A DNA stretch of 64,000 nt, taken from contig NC_056052.1 in assembly GCF_004379255.2 (NCBI RefSeq), positions 9,293,708-9,357,707 of the forward strand. The letters are read 5' to 3'. This document shows, one piece after another, positions 1 to 11,274 of this stretch. The translations under genes were made by a program, and so were the position numbers. Position 1 is the stretch's first letter. The number at the start of each line of letters is the position of its first letter. The notes under the pieces are model-generated. The model saw nothing but the letters and a program-made list of their open reading frames with translations. It had not been told where the DNA came from and did not search any database. Source of the DNA: Salvia splendens (lineage: Eukaryota > Streptophyta > Magnoliopsida > Lamiales > Lamiaceae).

Positions 1-91
1 TTTCATAATTGGAACTTCAAATAAATATACATATAGAAAGAGTCACAAAATTTTTGGGATGTTACAATTTTGTTTTTTTCTCTTTCGCCGG

Positions 92-307
92 CTCATCGAG
101 GAATGCGAGTCACGTATGGAAGATAAGCCTGAAGAGCTTGTAGAGACCATCTCTAGGATATTGCCACCTCATCCGTCTCAGGTGGATGAAGCAAACGAGG
201 AAGCTGCTGTGGGGGAAGAAGAAGAGACCGAGCCTGAACAGGCTGCTGAAGGGGATGGGGAAACGCAAGAAGAAGAGAAGAGACCGAGCCTTAACCATAC
301 TACATAG
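92..307 (+). CDS. RPC9: RPC9 (Pol III subunit, CRCP/Rpc17 family), last exon only
   Basis: The reading frame begins LIEECESRMEDKPEELVE and ends with a glutamate-rich tail at a TAG. This matches the C-terminal end of plant RNA polymerase III subunit RPC9, which pairs with RPC8 in the Pol III stalk and acts in tRNA and 5S transcription initiation. The upstream exons lie left of the window. The expected acceptor just before CTC (position 92) reads GG instead of AG. A pyrimidine-rich stretch leads to an in-frame AG at 99-100, which would give a protein lacking only three residues, so the gene may still work. The family call is supported by the decayed upstream exons of the same gene at 1085-1534, whose phase-0 donor joins this exon. 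Confidence 0.75.
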   Translation, partial: LIEECESRMEDKPEELVETISRILPPHPSQVDEANEEAAVGEEEETEPEQAAEGDGETQEEEKRPSLNHTT

Positions 308-463
308 TATACTTCTTTTACCACCTCTGCTTAATTTCTTTAGAGCATTAGCCATGAATTCTAGTTAGTATAAGAAGGAAGATGGTAGTGTGAAATTTTG
401 CACATTGACTGAACTCTCAAAAGCCAATTACTACATCAATGTCAAGTTATTTTTTTGTGCTTT

Positions 464-770
464 TGCAAAGCTAGTGATTTCTCTTTTCTAAGTTTTGCAC
501 AATAATAATTATACTACAAAAAGAAAATATCTCATATTTGTCCCACTCTTGCTACAAATTTGATTTCATTTTAGGTTACTTTGGGTTTCGGGCTAGACGG
601 ACCAAATTGTGTTGATTAGGCCCGTAGGCGTAGCCCGAATGAAGCGCAATTAGTTGTATCTTGTTCTTGTTTCATTTTTAAGAAATCCATCTATCACATC
701 CTTTTTGCCCATAAAAGGTATCCTGAATTAATGCTACTCATAAATCTTATCCCTGCAATGACACCTCACA
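464..770 (+). repeat. Direct repeat copy 1, 3' flank of RPC9
   Basis: About 300 bp beginning GCAAAGCTAGTGATTTCTC is repeated at 3721-4026 at roughly 85-90% identity by eye. It starts about 155 bp after the RPC9 stop codon. With the second RPC9 copy lying between the two repeats, it is best read as the 3' flank of a tandemly duplicated gene unit. No coding potential is visible. Confidence 0.8.
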
Positions 771-1084
771 AAAATCATGTTGCAAAAGAGAGTTAAAAAA
801 GAAAAAGCGGAGGGGTTGCGGTTGCGGTCGCGAAAAGTATGTTAAGAAAATAAAATCATTTTTTGTATTTGTTGATGAATATATACAAAATGCATTTTTT
901 CCAATAATAAATTAAACAATCAAAACATACCCCCAAATCCAAAACCCTCATCCGCCGCCGCGACCGCGACCGCAACCCCTCCGCTCCGGCGACTGCAGCC
1001 ATCATCACAAATCTGGTCGACCAAATCACAGCTCATAATATACTGAAACAAGTTTTAGCTCTCAAAGTAGTGAGCATCCTATCG
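771..1084. other. Putative promoter/5' UTR of decayed RPC9 copy, with inverted repeat
   Basis: No gene. A GC-rich 26-bp sequence at 807-832 is repeated inverted at 959-984 with one mismatch, separated by about 126 bp of AT-rich sequence. The right arm lies in a GC-rich stretch like a 5' UTR, about 100 bp before the first remnant exon of the RPC9 copy. The transcript could fold into a long hairpin; whether it does is unknown. Confidence 0.55.
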
Positions 1085-1534
1085 ATGAAAATGTATGTAT
1101 AGAGAGTTTCTACACATTTATGCTTTTTACAGAGTGAGAATTAACATATGAAGCAGTTAGCTTTTTCTCTACTTTATTTTATAATTGAGGCTAGCGCCGG
1201 CGCTCTCACTAATTTTGAATTGCTTGATCTCTTGAGGTCAAGAGGGGCTGGAAAGTATGCCTCATGAGCTATTGCAACCGTATCTCAATCTGAGTTCAAG
1301 GTTGGGGATTCGTATTTATGATCATCAAATTATGTTACCACTTCTTTATTGCATCTCTCATATCTTTTGTTTTTCGTTTTGGTTTTTGATTATTTAGAGG
1401 GGACTGTTGATTGCAATCAAACAAGGGAAATTATCGATAACTTTGTTGCCGAGTGCCAAAAGTTTGACCTTGCAAAGGCAGAGATTCTTAATATTGTGAA
1501 TATAAGACCAAGAAATGAACCTGAGCTTTTCCCG
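1085..1534 (+). pseudogene. Partial, decayed tandem copy of RPC9 (first three exons)
   Basis: Three exon remnants can be read. 1085-1092 gives MK plus a split codon before GTATG. About 1187-1300 reads AGALTNFELLDLLRSRGAG, then an in-frame TGA. 1388-1534 reads DYLEG, then NQTREIIDNFVAECQKF and DLAKAEILNIVNIRP, and stops at a clean CCG|GTAATC donor. This is the order of plant RPC9. The in-frame stop, the poor acceptor before the third exon and the absence of the last exon make it a pseudogene. The last exon and its 3' flank appear to have been replaced by the gypsy LTR fragment that runs to 3720. Confidence 0.8.
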
Positions 1535-1947
1535 GTAATCTCTATCATTTCTTGTTATTGAGTTCCTTATGTTTTGTTGCGTTGTTGAATTGTCATTCCT
1601 ACATTGTTTTTCAATAAAGAGCCATCCACATCATTATATTTTTCAATGTTGTATGTCCACTTATGTTGGGTTTTCCTATTCAAGTTATACAGAAAATTGG
1701 TTGATCAGTGTGACCCTTGGTTCAAATACTAGGTGAAGATGTTATTCTGAATGAGTTTAAGATGATTTGGTATCGTGTCTGTTTGTTGTTGTGTATGTTA
1801 CTCTGTTTTCACTACATACAATTTAGTGTTGTTGCGGATTTTGCATCTATCTCGGTTTAATTTTGAGGGAAGTAAGTGGTTTGGAAATTTGTTTCTGATG
1901 CCTTACACTTGAACTTTAGATTAACATTGGCTAGCTCCACCGAATTA
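1535..1947. other. Non-coding remnant of RPC9 copy intron
   Basis: AT-rich sequence following the remnant donor site. No open frame, RNA gene or repeat that I recognise. Confidence 0.4.
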
Positions 1948-1948
1948 A

Positions 1949-2206
1949 TCCCTCCGTCCGCCAATTAAAGACACATTTTGACTCGGTGCGGGTTTTAAGA
2001 AATTGTTTGACTTTATAAAGAAAATGAGTAAAAAGGTTAGTGGAATGTGAGTGTCATTTTTATATATTTATTTTATAGTAGAATGAGAGTGGAATGAGTA
2101 AGTGGAGTATAAGGTAACTAAAAGTAAAAAAAAGGTAAATGTGTCTTTAAATGGCAGACACCCCAAAATGGCAAAACGTGTTAGGTTTTGGCATACGGAG
2201 GGGATA
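1949..2206. mobile_element. Stowaway-like MITE (Tc1/mariner type)
   Basis: The left end reads CCCTCCGTCCGCCAATTAAA and the right end is its degenerate inverse, ending ATACGGAGGGG. TA lies near both ends. The interior has the typical Stowaway wording 'ttttaagaaattgtttgact' and no transposase. The termini are eroded compared with the copy at 35492. Confidence 0.65.
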
Positions 2207-2659
2207 TTATTTATTATTTCATGTGCTTTGTTGCCTAGAGTCTCGAGTATTTCATTTATGATCATTACCTAGAATTATTACGCTAAGAAAGGGGTATTGC
2301 TAAATAAAAGATGTCGACTTTTGTAAAGTGGAGTTATACTCAGCTGTGTGCATACAATGTAATGTTCACTAATAAGCAGTCTAATGAAATTCAGGGGGGG
2401 CGCTCTTGAAACCGAATCAGCTTAGCATATCTGATTCAAAAGTTAGGATAACTTGTAGATTCATATACCAAATGGTATGCTGGTGAACTGTTAAGTTCTT
2501 TTCAGTATTTGTATTCCTGATCACAAGATAGTGATGTGTTTTTCCATCTTTGTGACGAACGTTGGGTTGGGTAAATTGAGAAAAACAATGAGAGAGAAAC
2601 GTTAGGACATGCATAGTAATATGATTTTGTGGAAGGCTGACTTGTGTTGTCGTTGACAA
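2207..2659. other. Unassigned AT-rich sequence
   Basis: No gene or clear repeat. It may be the eroded upstream part of the gypsy LTR that follows, but I cannot align it by eye. Confidence 0.3.
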
Positions 2660-3720
2660 TGGTGATTGTGTATTCGTGAACTCGAGGAACGAGAGTTGCC
2701 ATAAGTTGGATTGTGAATTGTTAAGCGAACGAGGTGGGCTTTCTTTTCAAATCTCTTTATTTTTCCGAAAATACTATGTGGCTATAAGGGTGGTTTAACT
2801 TGTTATGTCATGCCATGTTGTTTTTGTTTATGAGATTGTTGCCTGATGCCTTGTTCGTCTGAGCTTTCTCCGTTAGGCTATAGGGCTGTGTTGTGAAACG
2901 AATTCGAGTCTGAGTAGGGCCGCAAACCCTATCAGGCTGTGTATACTGGTGGGATCGTGAGCCGTCCTTGCTAGTCGACCGGTCTCGTGGGAGAATAGTG
3001 TGGCCACACTATCGTCGCACTGTGATATGATGATTGTGATTGATGGATTGATGTGAAAAGTGGGGAGATAAATTGTCTGGCCAGACTTGAAATGTTTTTG
3101 TGTTCTCGTGATATTACTTAATACATAAAACTCGAGATCACTACTATGGATGACATAACTAATGTAAAATGTTTTCGGCATGAGCCCATTGGGTACAACA
3201 AGTACTCAGCCCTGCATATTCTTTTTCTTTATGTGCAAGTTGAGCGGGATGTTGCGGTGGATGTTGAGTTGGCCTAAGAACTTAGGATGCGTCTTCATAC
3301 ATAGGCGTTATCCTTGACTCTATTTAAACCTTATTTTCCGCTGCTATATTTTGAACTATGTCTCAAGACTTTAATCTTTTTCGTACTGTGTTTGAGCATG
3401 CTTGGTTGTGTAGGGTTTTAACCGAGTATTTACATTGTTATTTGAAAATGGTGTTTTCCGTGAATTAAATTAAACGTTTTACTTTAGAAGTTAATTGGAT
3501 TTTTTTTTCTCTTGAAGTTTATTTTCTCCGCTGTTTCTTTTAAAAGTATTTATCATAAGTCACTTTCCAATTAATAGTAAAATTTTAAATCTTAAACTTC
3601 TTTTAAACTAAAATGTTTTATTCCTTTAAGCTAATTAGTTTGTCATTTTAACTGTTATCCATGCATGCTGGTCACGATCGCCGTGTTTGTTAGTACCCCC
3701 TAGTATGGGCAGTCGTGACA
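2660..3720 (+). mobile_element. Truncated gypsy-type LTR, 3' part
   Basis: The block shares ordered landmarks with the solo LTR at 33731-34753 and the inverted copy at 44639: 'gaggtgggctt', 'agggccgcaaaccct', 'gttttcggcatgagcc', 'tactcagccctgcat', 'tatgtgcaagttgagcgg', and a terminal GTCGTGACA at 3720. The 5' part is not recognisable, so the left edge is approximate. It ends exactly where RPC9 flank repeat 2 begins, so it replaced the last exon of the RPC9 copy. Confidence 0.7.
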
Positions 3721-4026
3721 GCAAAGCTAGTGATTTCTCTTGTCCTCTAATTTGCACAATAATAATTATACTACAAAAAAGAAATATCTCAAAATTTGTC
3801 CCTTGCTAAAAATTAATTTCATTTTAGGATACTTGGGTTTTCGGGCTAGACGGACCAAATTGTGTGGATTAGGCCCGTAGGCGTAGCACGAATGAAGGTC
3901 GCAATTAGTTGTATCTTTGTTCTTGTTTCTTGTTTCTTTTTTAATAAATCCATCCTATCACTCCTTTTGCCATAAAAGGTATCCCTGCATAATTAATGCT
4001 ACTCCTAATCTGTATCACTGCAATGA
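3721..4026 (+). repeat. Direct repeat copy 2, 3' flank of the decayed RPC9 copy
   Basis: Homologous to 464-770 in the same orientation, starting GCAAAGCTAG directly after the LTR end. The match fades where the GC-rich Harbinger-like element begins. Confidence 0.8.
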
Positions 4027-4893
4027 CGCACCGTTTGCGGTTCCTATGCCGTTCCGGCGGAACGGTCCGCGGCGGCACGCGTTGCGGGGTGCGTTCCGTC
4101 GCCGTTCCGTGCCGTCGCCGTTCCTATGCCGTGCCGCGTTCCGTTCCGGAGGAACGCGGAACGGAACGTTCCGCCACGCGCCGAGGCGACGTGGCGGCCT
4201 CCCATTCGACGCGTGAAGCCCACTCGCTGCCCCGCGAGTGGGCTTCGTCCGGTGACGCAATAATTCATTTTTTTTAAAATTCGAATTTAATAAAAATTTT
4301 TTTTTGCAACGGTAATGAGACCGTTTTTTATATCCGTTTTTTATTTTTTTTTTAATTTTTATTTTATTTATTTACTCTATAAATACTCCTATTTCATACT
4401 CATTTTAATCACAAACACACATCTATTCCTCTCTATTTTCCTTCTCCCAAATTTAATCAAACTAATGGATCCTTATGAACAAATGCGTCAAATATTGGAA
4501 CAATCACTTGAAGAACATTTGGGCAAATTTTGGCGGATGAAATTATTAAAATTGTGTACTTTTATTTTTTTAGGATTTTAATTGTGTGCTTTTTATTTTT
4601 TTAAGTTTAAGTTGTAATTTTTTTTAATGTTGTGTGTTTTTTAATAAAGTGTGTTTGTTTTTTAATAAAGTGTGTTTATTTAAATTGAATTGGGTTGGAA
4701 ATAAAAAAAAATGAAATTGAATGAATAGTAATTTAAGGAACGGTTAAGGAACGGTTAAGGAACGGAGGGTTGCAGGTTCCGTTCCTTAGTTAAGGAATGG
4801 AGTAAAAAAGTACAGTGGGGCCCTCAAATAGTGGTTTAAGGAACGGTATAGGAACGGTATAGGAACAGTATAGGAACAGCATTGTGGATGGCC
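4027..4893. mobile_element. PIF/Harbinger-like deletion derivative
   Basis: The left half is very GC-rich and made of repeated GTTCCG/CGGAAC blocks. The right end carries repeated 'aaggaacggt' and 'ataggaacgg' and finishes GCATTGTGGATGGCC followed by TTA, the usual Harbinger-type end and target trinucleotide. At 4465 a short frame MDPYEQMRQILEQSLEE may be the start of a lost transposase-associated protein. I see no matching left terminal inverted repeat, so the element is probably truncated on that side. Confidence 0.6.
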
Positions 4894-5423
4894 TTATGTA
4901 TTGTAAGATTTCTTGGGAACGTAGAAAGGGCTTTTTGCCTTTCATATTGTCAAGGTTTTTGGAAGATTTTTTTATTATAGCAGATCCGATTGATATCACC
5001 AGACTATGAAATTTGTAAAATGATAGTATCAAGATTCATGTTGATTCGTCAAGAATAATCCGACTTGTTATTTTTGGGAGTCTTTTTACTATCCAAAATG
5101 CCATCAAACAGACAACCAAGAAAAGTAGTAGTGGTAGTAGTAGACTAGTAGTAGTATTGTTTCTACAAATGACTTAAAGCTGAGATTAAGGAACTAAAGT
5201 GTGTTAATAAATCAATTTATTCATCCCCAATTTGTATTAAAAAACCATTATTCAAAGTCATTATCCAATCTATTAATGTCTTTATAGCATATTTATTTGC
5301 ACTTCAACAATCCATTATCCAATTATTTTATAATTCATTTATTCATATTTCCGAAAAGTAGAGGTGGAGCGGAAATAATTTGAGAGGTTGAGGAATACAA
5401 AAATGAGACACCTAATTAAGTAC
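4894..5423. other. Intergenic, no feature seen
   Basis: AT-rich with a short GTA/GTAGTA microsatellite near 5128-5157. No gene or RNA structure recognised. Confidence 0.4.
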
Positions 5424-5428
5424 GTCTC

Positions 5429-6659
5429 TGTTTGTTGGAAGTGATTAACTGTGATACAAAACAATAGAGATTAAACGGAAAATAAATTGAATTGAAATTA
5501 CAATGAAGAATTCGAAACTATAAACCGTAAATAAGTTGTAAGCCGAGTCGAGGAGTCCTCTTTTCGCAAGACGAGATACGCCCCGGTAGTGCTCTCGGTT
5601 TGGCGTGTCGTCCCCAAAGATAAAACGGCTTCGTCTTGTTCGTTGCAGCACCGCAGACGGAACAAGCTCCGGCGAACTAGATGAGGGCGAGGGCAGAGCT
5701 TCGACGGGAAGACTATGCAGAGAGGGAGAGAGCTATGCAAATGTGTTGCGTGTCTAATTGGTGGTTGTATGCAATGCATGAAGTGACTGTCTATTTATAG
5801 GCCAAGTCCACCCGCAGGAGCATTGATGGAGTCAACAGCCATCATGTGTGTCATGATGGCTTGACTGTAACCGCCGGGGGTTACTGACTGGTGCACTAGC
5901 TAGTGGGAGCTGAAGAGTCACGACGCACCTAGACATGCTACACGACGGGATACACTATGGACCGTCGGGGTCCATCGGGGACCTTTCGTCTCCCGTTATA
6001 CGTCGGGGTCCAGCAGGGACCTTTCGACTCCAGTTGTGCGTCGGGGTCCTGCGGGAACGTTTTGTCTCCCGTCATGCGTCAAGGTCCAGCGGGACCATGA
6101 CGTGGACCAGGACCCGTCGGGGATAGCGTGGAGTTTGGAGTGGTCTAAAAAGAACAAGCGGGGCTCGAAACACGCTCAACGACCGGCTCCAAAGAACAGC
6201 CCAAAGACCAATTGCCAAGATCCAAGGCAGAAGGCACAAGACACCCGGCACCCGGTGCACGGGTCACGGATCACGGTGCGCGGCTCACGGCTCGCGGGCG
6301 GGCGGCGGCGGCGCGCGCGTGTGGGCTCTGTCACCCATCTTATTCCACGATAATTATTACACATAATAATTCATCTGATTAAATACTTCATCAAAGAAGT
6401 TTATCATCCCCGATGTGGGATAATTAACACTTAGTTAATTAATCTCTTAGTCTCTTCACATAGCTCATTTCTAGCTTTATTGTGACCAACTTTAATATAT
6501 TATTTCTCACTCACCGGGAATCGGATTTGAGAAAATGAATATACTACGGTCATCTACTCGGAACGTAGATCGACGTTATTGCATTTAATTTCAAAAAATA
6601 AAATATCTTGTAATGTTTATTCTTAGTCAAAAATCATTTGACCAAGCACGATTCCAACA
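5429..6659 (-). repeat. 3' LTR of Copia element A (1231 bp)
   Basis: Near-identical to 11275-12643 except that it carries three full copies of a 38-bp unit (from 5964, unit start GTCGGGGTCC) instead of six, and lacks a ~30-bp segment after GTGATACAAAA. Otherwise the two LTRs differ by scattered single bases. Confidence 0.9.
5964..6113. repeat. 38-bp tandem repeat in left LTR, 3 copies plus partial
   Basis: Units begin GTCGGGGTCC and contain GGGACCTTTCGTCTCCCGT or a close variant. A fourth, partial unit begins GTCAAGGTCC. The array is far more GC-rich than the surrounding LTR. Confidence 0.85.
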
Positions 6660-7222
6660 ATCCCCCACATGAGTGGAAATTGCCAAATGCATATGTATGC
6701 AGACACAAGCTCAACCCTCAAGAGGTATGTAAGCATAAGGATAGGTAGTTTTTGGCTTTCAACCTTCCATAGTCAACACCATCGGATACACAGGCGGACT
6801 AGTAGCGCGATGCTTTGAACTATTCCTCCACGGCATGCACGGAGACAATGATGTTAACACTTAAACACCTCAACCTCATCCATTCTCACGTTTTGTGTCC
6901 ATTTCAGGCCTTGGACACCACTTTGGATTCATAAGTGTATTGTTTGAAGCGGCCCCACTTCACACTTACATAGGTGATTCCTCGTTAAGTATCTTGCCAT
7001 ACTTTGTCTCCTTGAGAACTTCATCTCAATGAGATCATTTAGGGATCATTAAAAGTCATAGACTTAACCTCACCACTAGGCAAGTTTTTCAACACTCTAT
7101 TGCTCTATAGGGAATAGATATAGATGAGTGTTTCACACGAACTCTCATAGCTTAGTTTTCCCATTGAACCAAGTTCTTGGGATCTCCAGTCATCATGGTT
7201 GGGTTACCACTATGACAATTCT

Positions 7223-9587
7223 TTAGTTTGTGGATTTCAAACTCATTCCCTTTAGCAATTTATTCATTTGATCACGATTTAACCATTTGGTTAGCGGATC
7301 CGCTAGATTATCCAATGACTTCACATAGTCAATTGTAATCACCCCAGTTGTGATCAAATGTCTCACGGTATTATGTCGTCGACGGATGTGTCGAGACTTA
7401 CCATTGTATAAGCCACTGTTTGCCCTCCCAATAGCGACTTGGCTATCACAGTGAATTAACACTGGAGGCACGGGCTTTGACCAACATGGAATATTTTTAA
7501 GGAAGTTTTTAAGTCACTCGGCTTCTTCCACAGCTTTATCTAAAGCTATGAATTCAGATTCCATGGTGGATCAGGCTATACATGTCTGTTTCGTGGATTT
7601 CCACGAGACAGCACCGCCCCCAATAGTAAAGACATATCCACTTATTCAAAGTGAGTCTTTGTTATCGGATATCATGTTCACATCACAGTACCCTTCAAGT
7701 ACCGGGGGGTATCTCGAGAATTATAGCCCATGATTTTGAGTACATTTCAAGTACCTCAAAACTCTTACAAGAGCTTTCCAATGCTCCTTGCTTGGATTGC
7801 TCGTGTAACGACTCAACTTGTTCACAACGCAAGCAATGTCAAGTCTAGTGCAATTAGTCAAATGCATAATGCACTCAATGCCCCGTACATAATCTTCTTA
7901 TGCAGCGTGCTCGCCCTTATTCTTGCTCAAGTGAACATTTGAGCTCTATAGGTGTCGTAGCCAATGTGCCATCATAGGCGTTGAATCTCTTTAGTACTTT
8001 CTCATCATAATGAGATTGTGTCAAGATAATTCCTTTGAATTAGAATTTTTTTATTCCAAAATTCACATCGGCTAGACCCATATCCTTCATGTCAAAGTTT
8101 CTCTTTAACATGGTTTTCGTATAGTTAATCACTTAGGTGTTACTACCCATGATTAACGCACCATCAACGTAGAGATGCACTATAATGTATCCATTATCAG
8201 TGATCTTAATGTAGACACATTTGTCTCATTCGTTGATTTTAAATCCATTTGATAACATCACATTATCAAATTTCAAGTGTCATTGCAATGACGCTTGTTT
8301 CAATCCATAGAGGGACTTAACCAGTTTGCAAACCTTTCTCTCTTTTTCAGGTACTACAAAACTTTTAGGTTATTCCATATAGATTTCATCTTAAATCACC
8401 ATTGTCAAACACCCCCACACTTTGAGGTATTTGTAGGATGACTTCCTTCCCTTCCACAACTCATAAGGAGTCACGTCCTTTGCGTGGAATTATAGGATGT
8501 AGTTGGCTGTCAAAACAGCTTCCCCCCACATGTTCTGGGGCATCCCTGGACTAATCAGTAACGCATTTATCATCTCTTTAAGAGTTCGATTCTTGCGCTC
8601 TGTAGCACCAATAGATTGTGGTGAATATGGTGCAACCGTTTGAAGAGTTATACCACATGCGTTGCATAATTCGTCAAACAGGACTACGTATTCACCCCAT
8701 CTATCACTTCGAATCATTTTGATTTTACATCCAAGTTGATTCTCGACTTTGTTCTTGTAATTTTTGAACAATTCAATTACTTCATCTTTACTTCTTAAAA
8801 AATAAAGTTAGCAACGTCTTATGCAATCATCTTTGAATCTGATAAAGTATTTTATACCACTTCTAGTTTGCAAGAATTTTAAATCACATACATCAATGTG
8901 AATTTTCAAGGGGTTTCATGTTTCGTTCAATATAATGAAACGATAATCTAGTCATTTTCGCCTCAAGACAAATCTCACATTTGTTTTGGGTATTGACTTC
9001 TTTTGTCTTTAGTAATCCAAGTTTACTAAACTTTTATAGCATTAGGATTCACATGTCCTAATCTATAATGTCACGAATAGGAGGAAGTATTGACATTTTC
9101 ATTATTAGCCAATGGCTTTTCAACACGGCGAAAAGCCGATACACTTTGTTTAAAAAGACCCTCGGTTACATAACATTTTCCGATGGATTTTCCAAACTAT
9201 ATAAAAATAGAACTTATCAGACTCAAATACAAGTTTAAACCCTTATTTACAAGTATTGATCCAAACTAGGTTCTTGTTTATGTCCGAGATATGTACCACT
9301 ACCTTCAGAGTGATGGTCTCGTCGGACGTCATCTTGAGGACCACATCTCCAAAGTAGACACATTTGGATGAGGCTTGGTTCCCCATGTTGAGCTTCCTCC
9401 CCTCAACAGTCTTGTAAGTGAAGAACTTACTTCTATCGGCACACACGTGGGCAGTGACGCTCGTGTCGATATACCAACCACATTTGTTCTCGACGTGGTT
9501 GACTTCCTCAGTTACCATGGCGGCTATGTTGCCTTTGGCATGTTTGATGAAGTTGGCTCGACCAAGCATCTTGGTTGGTGGCTTCAT
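7223..9587 (-). pseudogene. Copia pol relic of element A (protease, integrase, RNase H)
   Basis: Three open pieces in the right order for a minus-strand Copia pol. 9243-9587 has the protease region with WYIDTSVTAHVC in place of the usual D(S/T)GA motif. 8490-8771 has the integrase core with IRSDRWGEY and ATERKNRTLKEM. 7223-7471 has the RNase H end with IHCDSQVAIGRANSG and LADPLTKWL. Reverse transcriptase should lie between integrase and RNase H, but that stretch is broken by stops. No intact product can be made. Confidence 0.85.
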
Positions 9588-9589
9588 TC

Positions 9590-10495
9590 ATGGAGTCATC
9601 TGTCTCCCGACATTTGGACGGGTGCCAAATATCTCCCAGGAGTCGGACGGGTGCAAGTTTCTCCCGACATCTCCCGTGGGATGGACGGGTGCAAAATGTC
9701 TCTTAACATTTTTCAAGACACTGACGGGTGTGAAACGTCTCCCTATATTCTGGAACGACGTGTGCCAAATGTCTTTGACATTTGCTAAGGCAGGAACGGG
9801 AACAAAATATGTCTCCCTATGTTTCTCACCGAACGGGGGACCGACGTGTGCCAAATGTCTCCCAACATTTGCTAAGGCACGAACAGGAACAAAAAATGTA
9901 TTCCCATGTCTCCCGACGAACGGGAGACCGACGTGTGTGAAATGTCTCCCAACATTTGCTAAGGCACGAACGGGAGCCAAATGTCTCCCTATGTCTCCCG
10001 ACGAACGGGAGACCGACAGGTGCAAAATTTCTCCCGACATCTCATGGGATGTACGGGTGCAAAACGTCTACTCACATTTCCTAAGATACGGATGAGAGCC
10101 CATGTCTCCCGACGAACAGGAGATCGATGGGTGCAAAATTTGCTCCCGACATTTCCCACGTCACAAATGTGTGCCATACGTCTCCCGACATATTCTCATG
10201 CATTGATGGGAGCAAAATGTCTCCCTACGTTTTGAAGGCAGAACGGGTGAGAAATGTCTCCCGATATTTCTCATGCCATGGACGGGAGTCGAATGTCCCT
10301 CATGTCTCCCGACGACCGGGAGACGTCCCTTGGAATCTGACGTGTGCCAAATGTATTCCAACATTTTCTAAGGCACGCACGGGAGCAAGACGTCTTCCAT
10401 GTCTCCCGACGAACGGGAGACGTCCCTTGAGACGAATGGGACACGCCCAACGACCCTATCCATGGGAACGACGGGAGGCGTCCCGTAGGACTTAT
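9590..10495. repeat. Palindrome-rich minisatellite in gag position of element A
   Basis: About 0.9 kb of imperfect repeats built from 'aaatgtctcccgacatt', 'ctaaggcacgaacggga' and the palindrome-like CTCCCGACGAACGGGAG, which recurs several times between 9914 and 10422. Units are roughly 60-110 bp with a higher-order pattern. Long frames open on both strands (for example 9588-10040 minus, with repeated ALANVGRH) follow from the repeats and are not evidence of a protein. The block sits where gag should be. Confidence 0.8.
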
Positions 10496-10589
10496 TGACC
10501 ATTCACATTCACGAGGTCTCTCCCCCACATTGGAGTCAGTCGTTTTTGATCCCAAAGGCATCAACTCTCGTGTTGGACCCGACGATCCC

Positions 10590-10965
10590 AACACTTAATC
10601 CATTAGAGGATTTTATGGAGCCACTAAACGTGGAACCTCCCGTTCTCGTGTTATCCCCTAAGGTCCTAACACACGTGTTGATCCCGAAGGCCTCAACACT
10701 TGATCCGTTGGAGGATCTCAAGGAACCACTAGAAGTGGAACCGTCAATTTACGTGTTGGCCCCGAAGGCCCCAACACTCGTGTTGATCCCAAAGGACTCA
10801 ACACACGATCCATTGGAGGATCTCGCGGAACCACAAAAGTGGAACCGTCTTCTTCTTGTTGGTCCCGAAGACCCCAACACCCGTGTTGACCTCGAAAGGT
10901 CTAACACTCGATCCTATCAAGGATCACATGGAACCACTTAATGTGGAACCATCGGTGCCACTCAA
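10590..10965. repeat. ~105-bp tandem repeat, four imperfect copies
   Basis: The segment 'ggaaccact...gtggaacc' recurs at about 10618, 10720, 10826 and 10927, with 'ccgaaggccccaacactcgtgttgatc'-type text between. A period near 105 bp equals 35 codons, so a plus-strand frame stays open with repeated PLEDL. The sense strand of the element is minus, so this frame is probably incidental. Confidence 0.75.
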
Positions 10966-11274
10966 GGTGGATGCACCAATCGACCCAAATGGGTTAGTGA
11001 GCCCTCAAGGCGCTTGGGTAGTCAAGAGTAGTGATGTGGACTCGACGGGAGTCGTGGTCATGGCGTGGACCCGACGGGAGTCGTGGTCATAGCGGGGACC
11101 CGACAGGGACCCAACGGGGAACAGTGGGCACGTCGGTGTTGGAGTCGGGAAAGCGGCGACGGGGAACGCAGCGACGGGATCCATCTCCACGTTAAGGTAT
11201 TAGTTTCGAAAGTTTTAGATTCAATTTAAAGTCCGAACTCCTTCTTCAACGGTAAGTATATCTCGTCTTGCGAT

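Noticed and set aside
2873..3181. 102-codon minus-strand ORF
   Set aside because: Lies entirely within a gypsy LTR fragment conserved as DNA in three places, with no conserved frame.
464..4026. The 300-bp direct repeats as LTRs of a retrotransposon
   Set aside because: They lack TG...CA ends, primer site and polypurine tract, and bracket a decayed host gene; tandem duplication explains them.
3917..4277. Overlapping ORFs of 74-99 codons on both strands in GC-rich DNA
   Set aside because: They come from repeated GTTCCG/CGGAAC words of a Harbinger-like element and have low-complexity Arg/Ala/Gly products.
9418..10095. 225-codon plus-strand ORF
   Set aside because: It lies in the minisatellite that fills the gag position of a minus-strand Copia. 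Both strands are open because the repeat lacks stop words, and no domain is visible.
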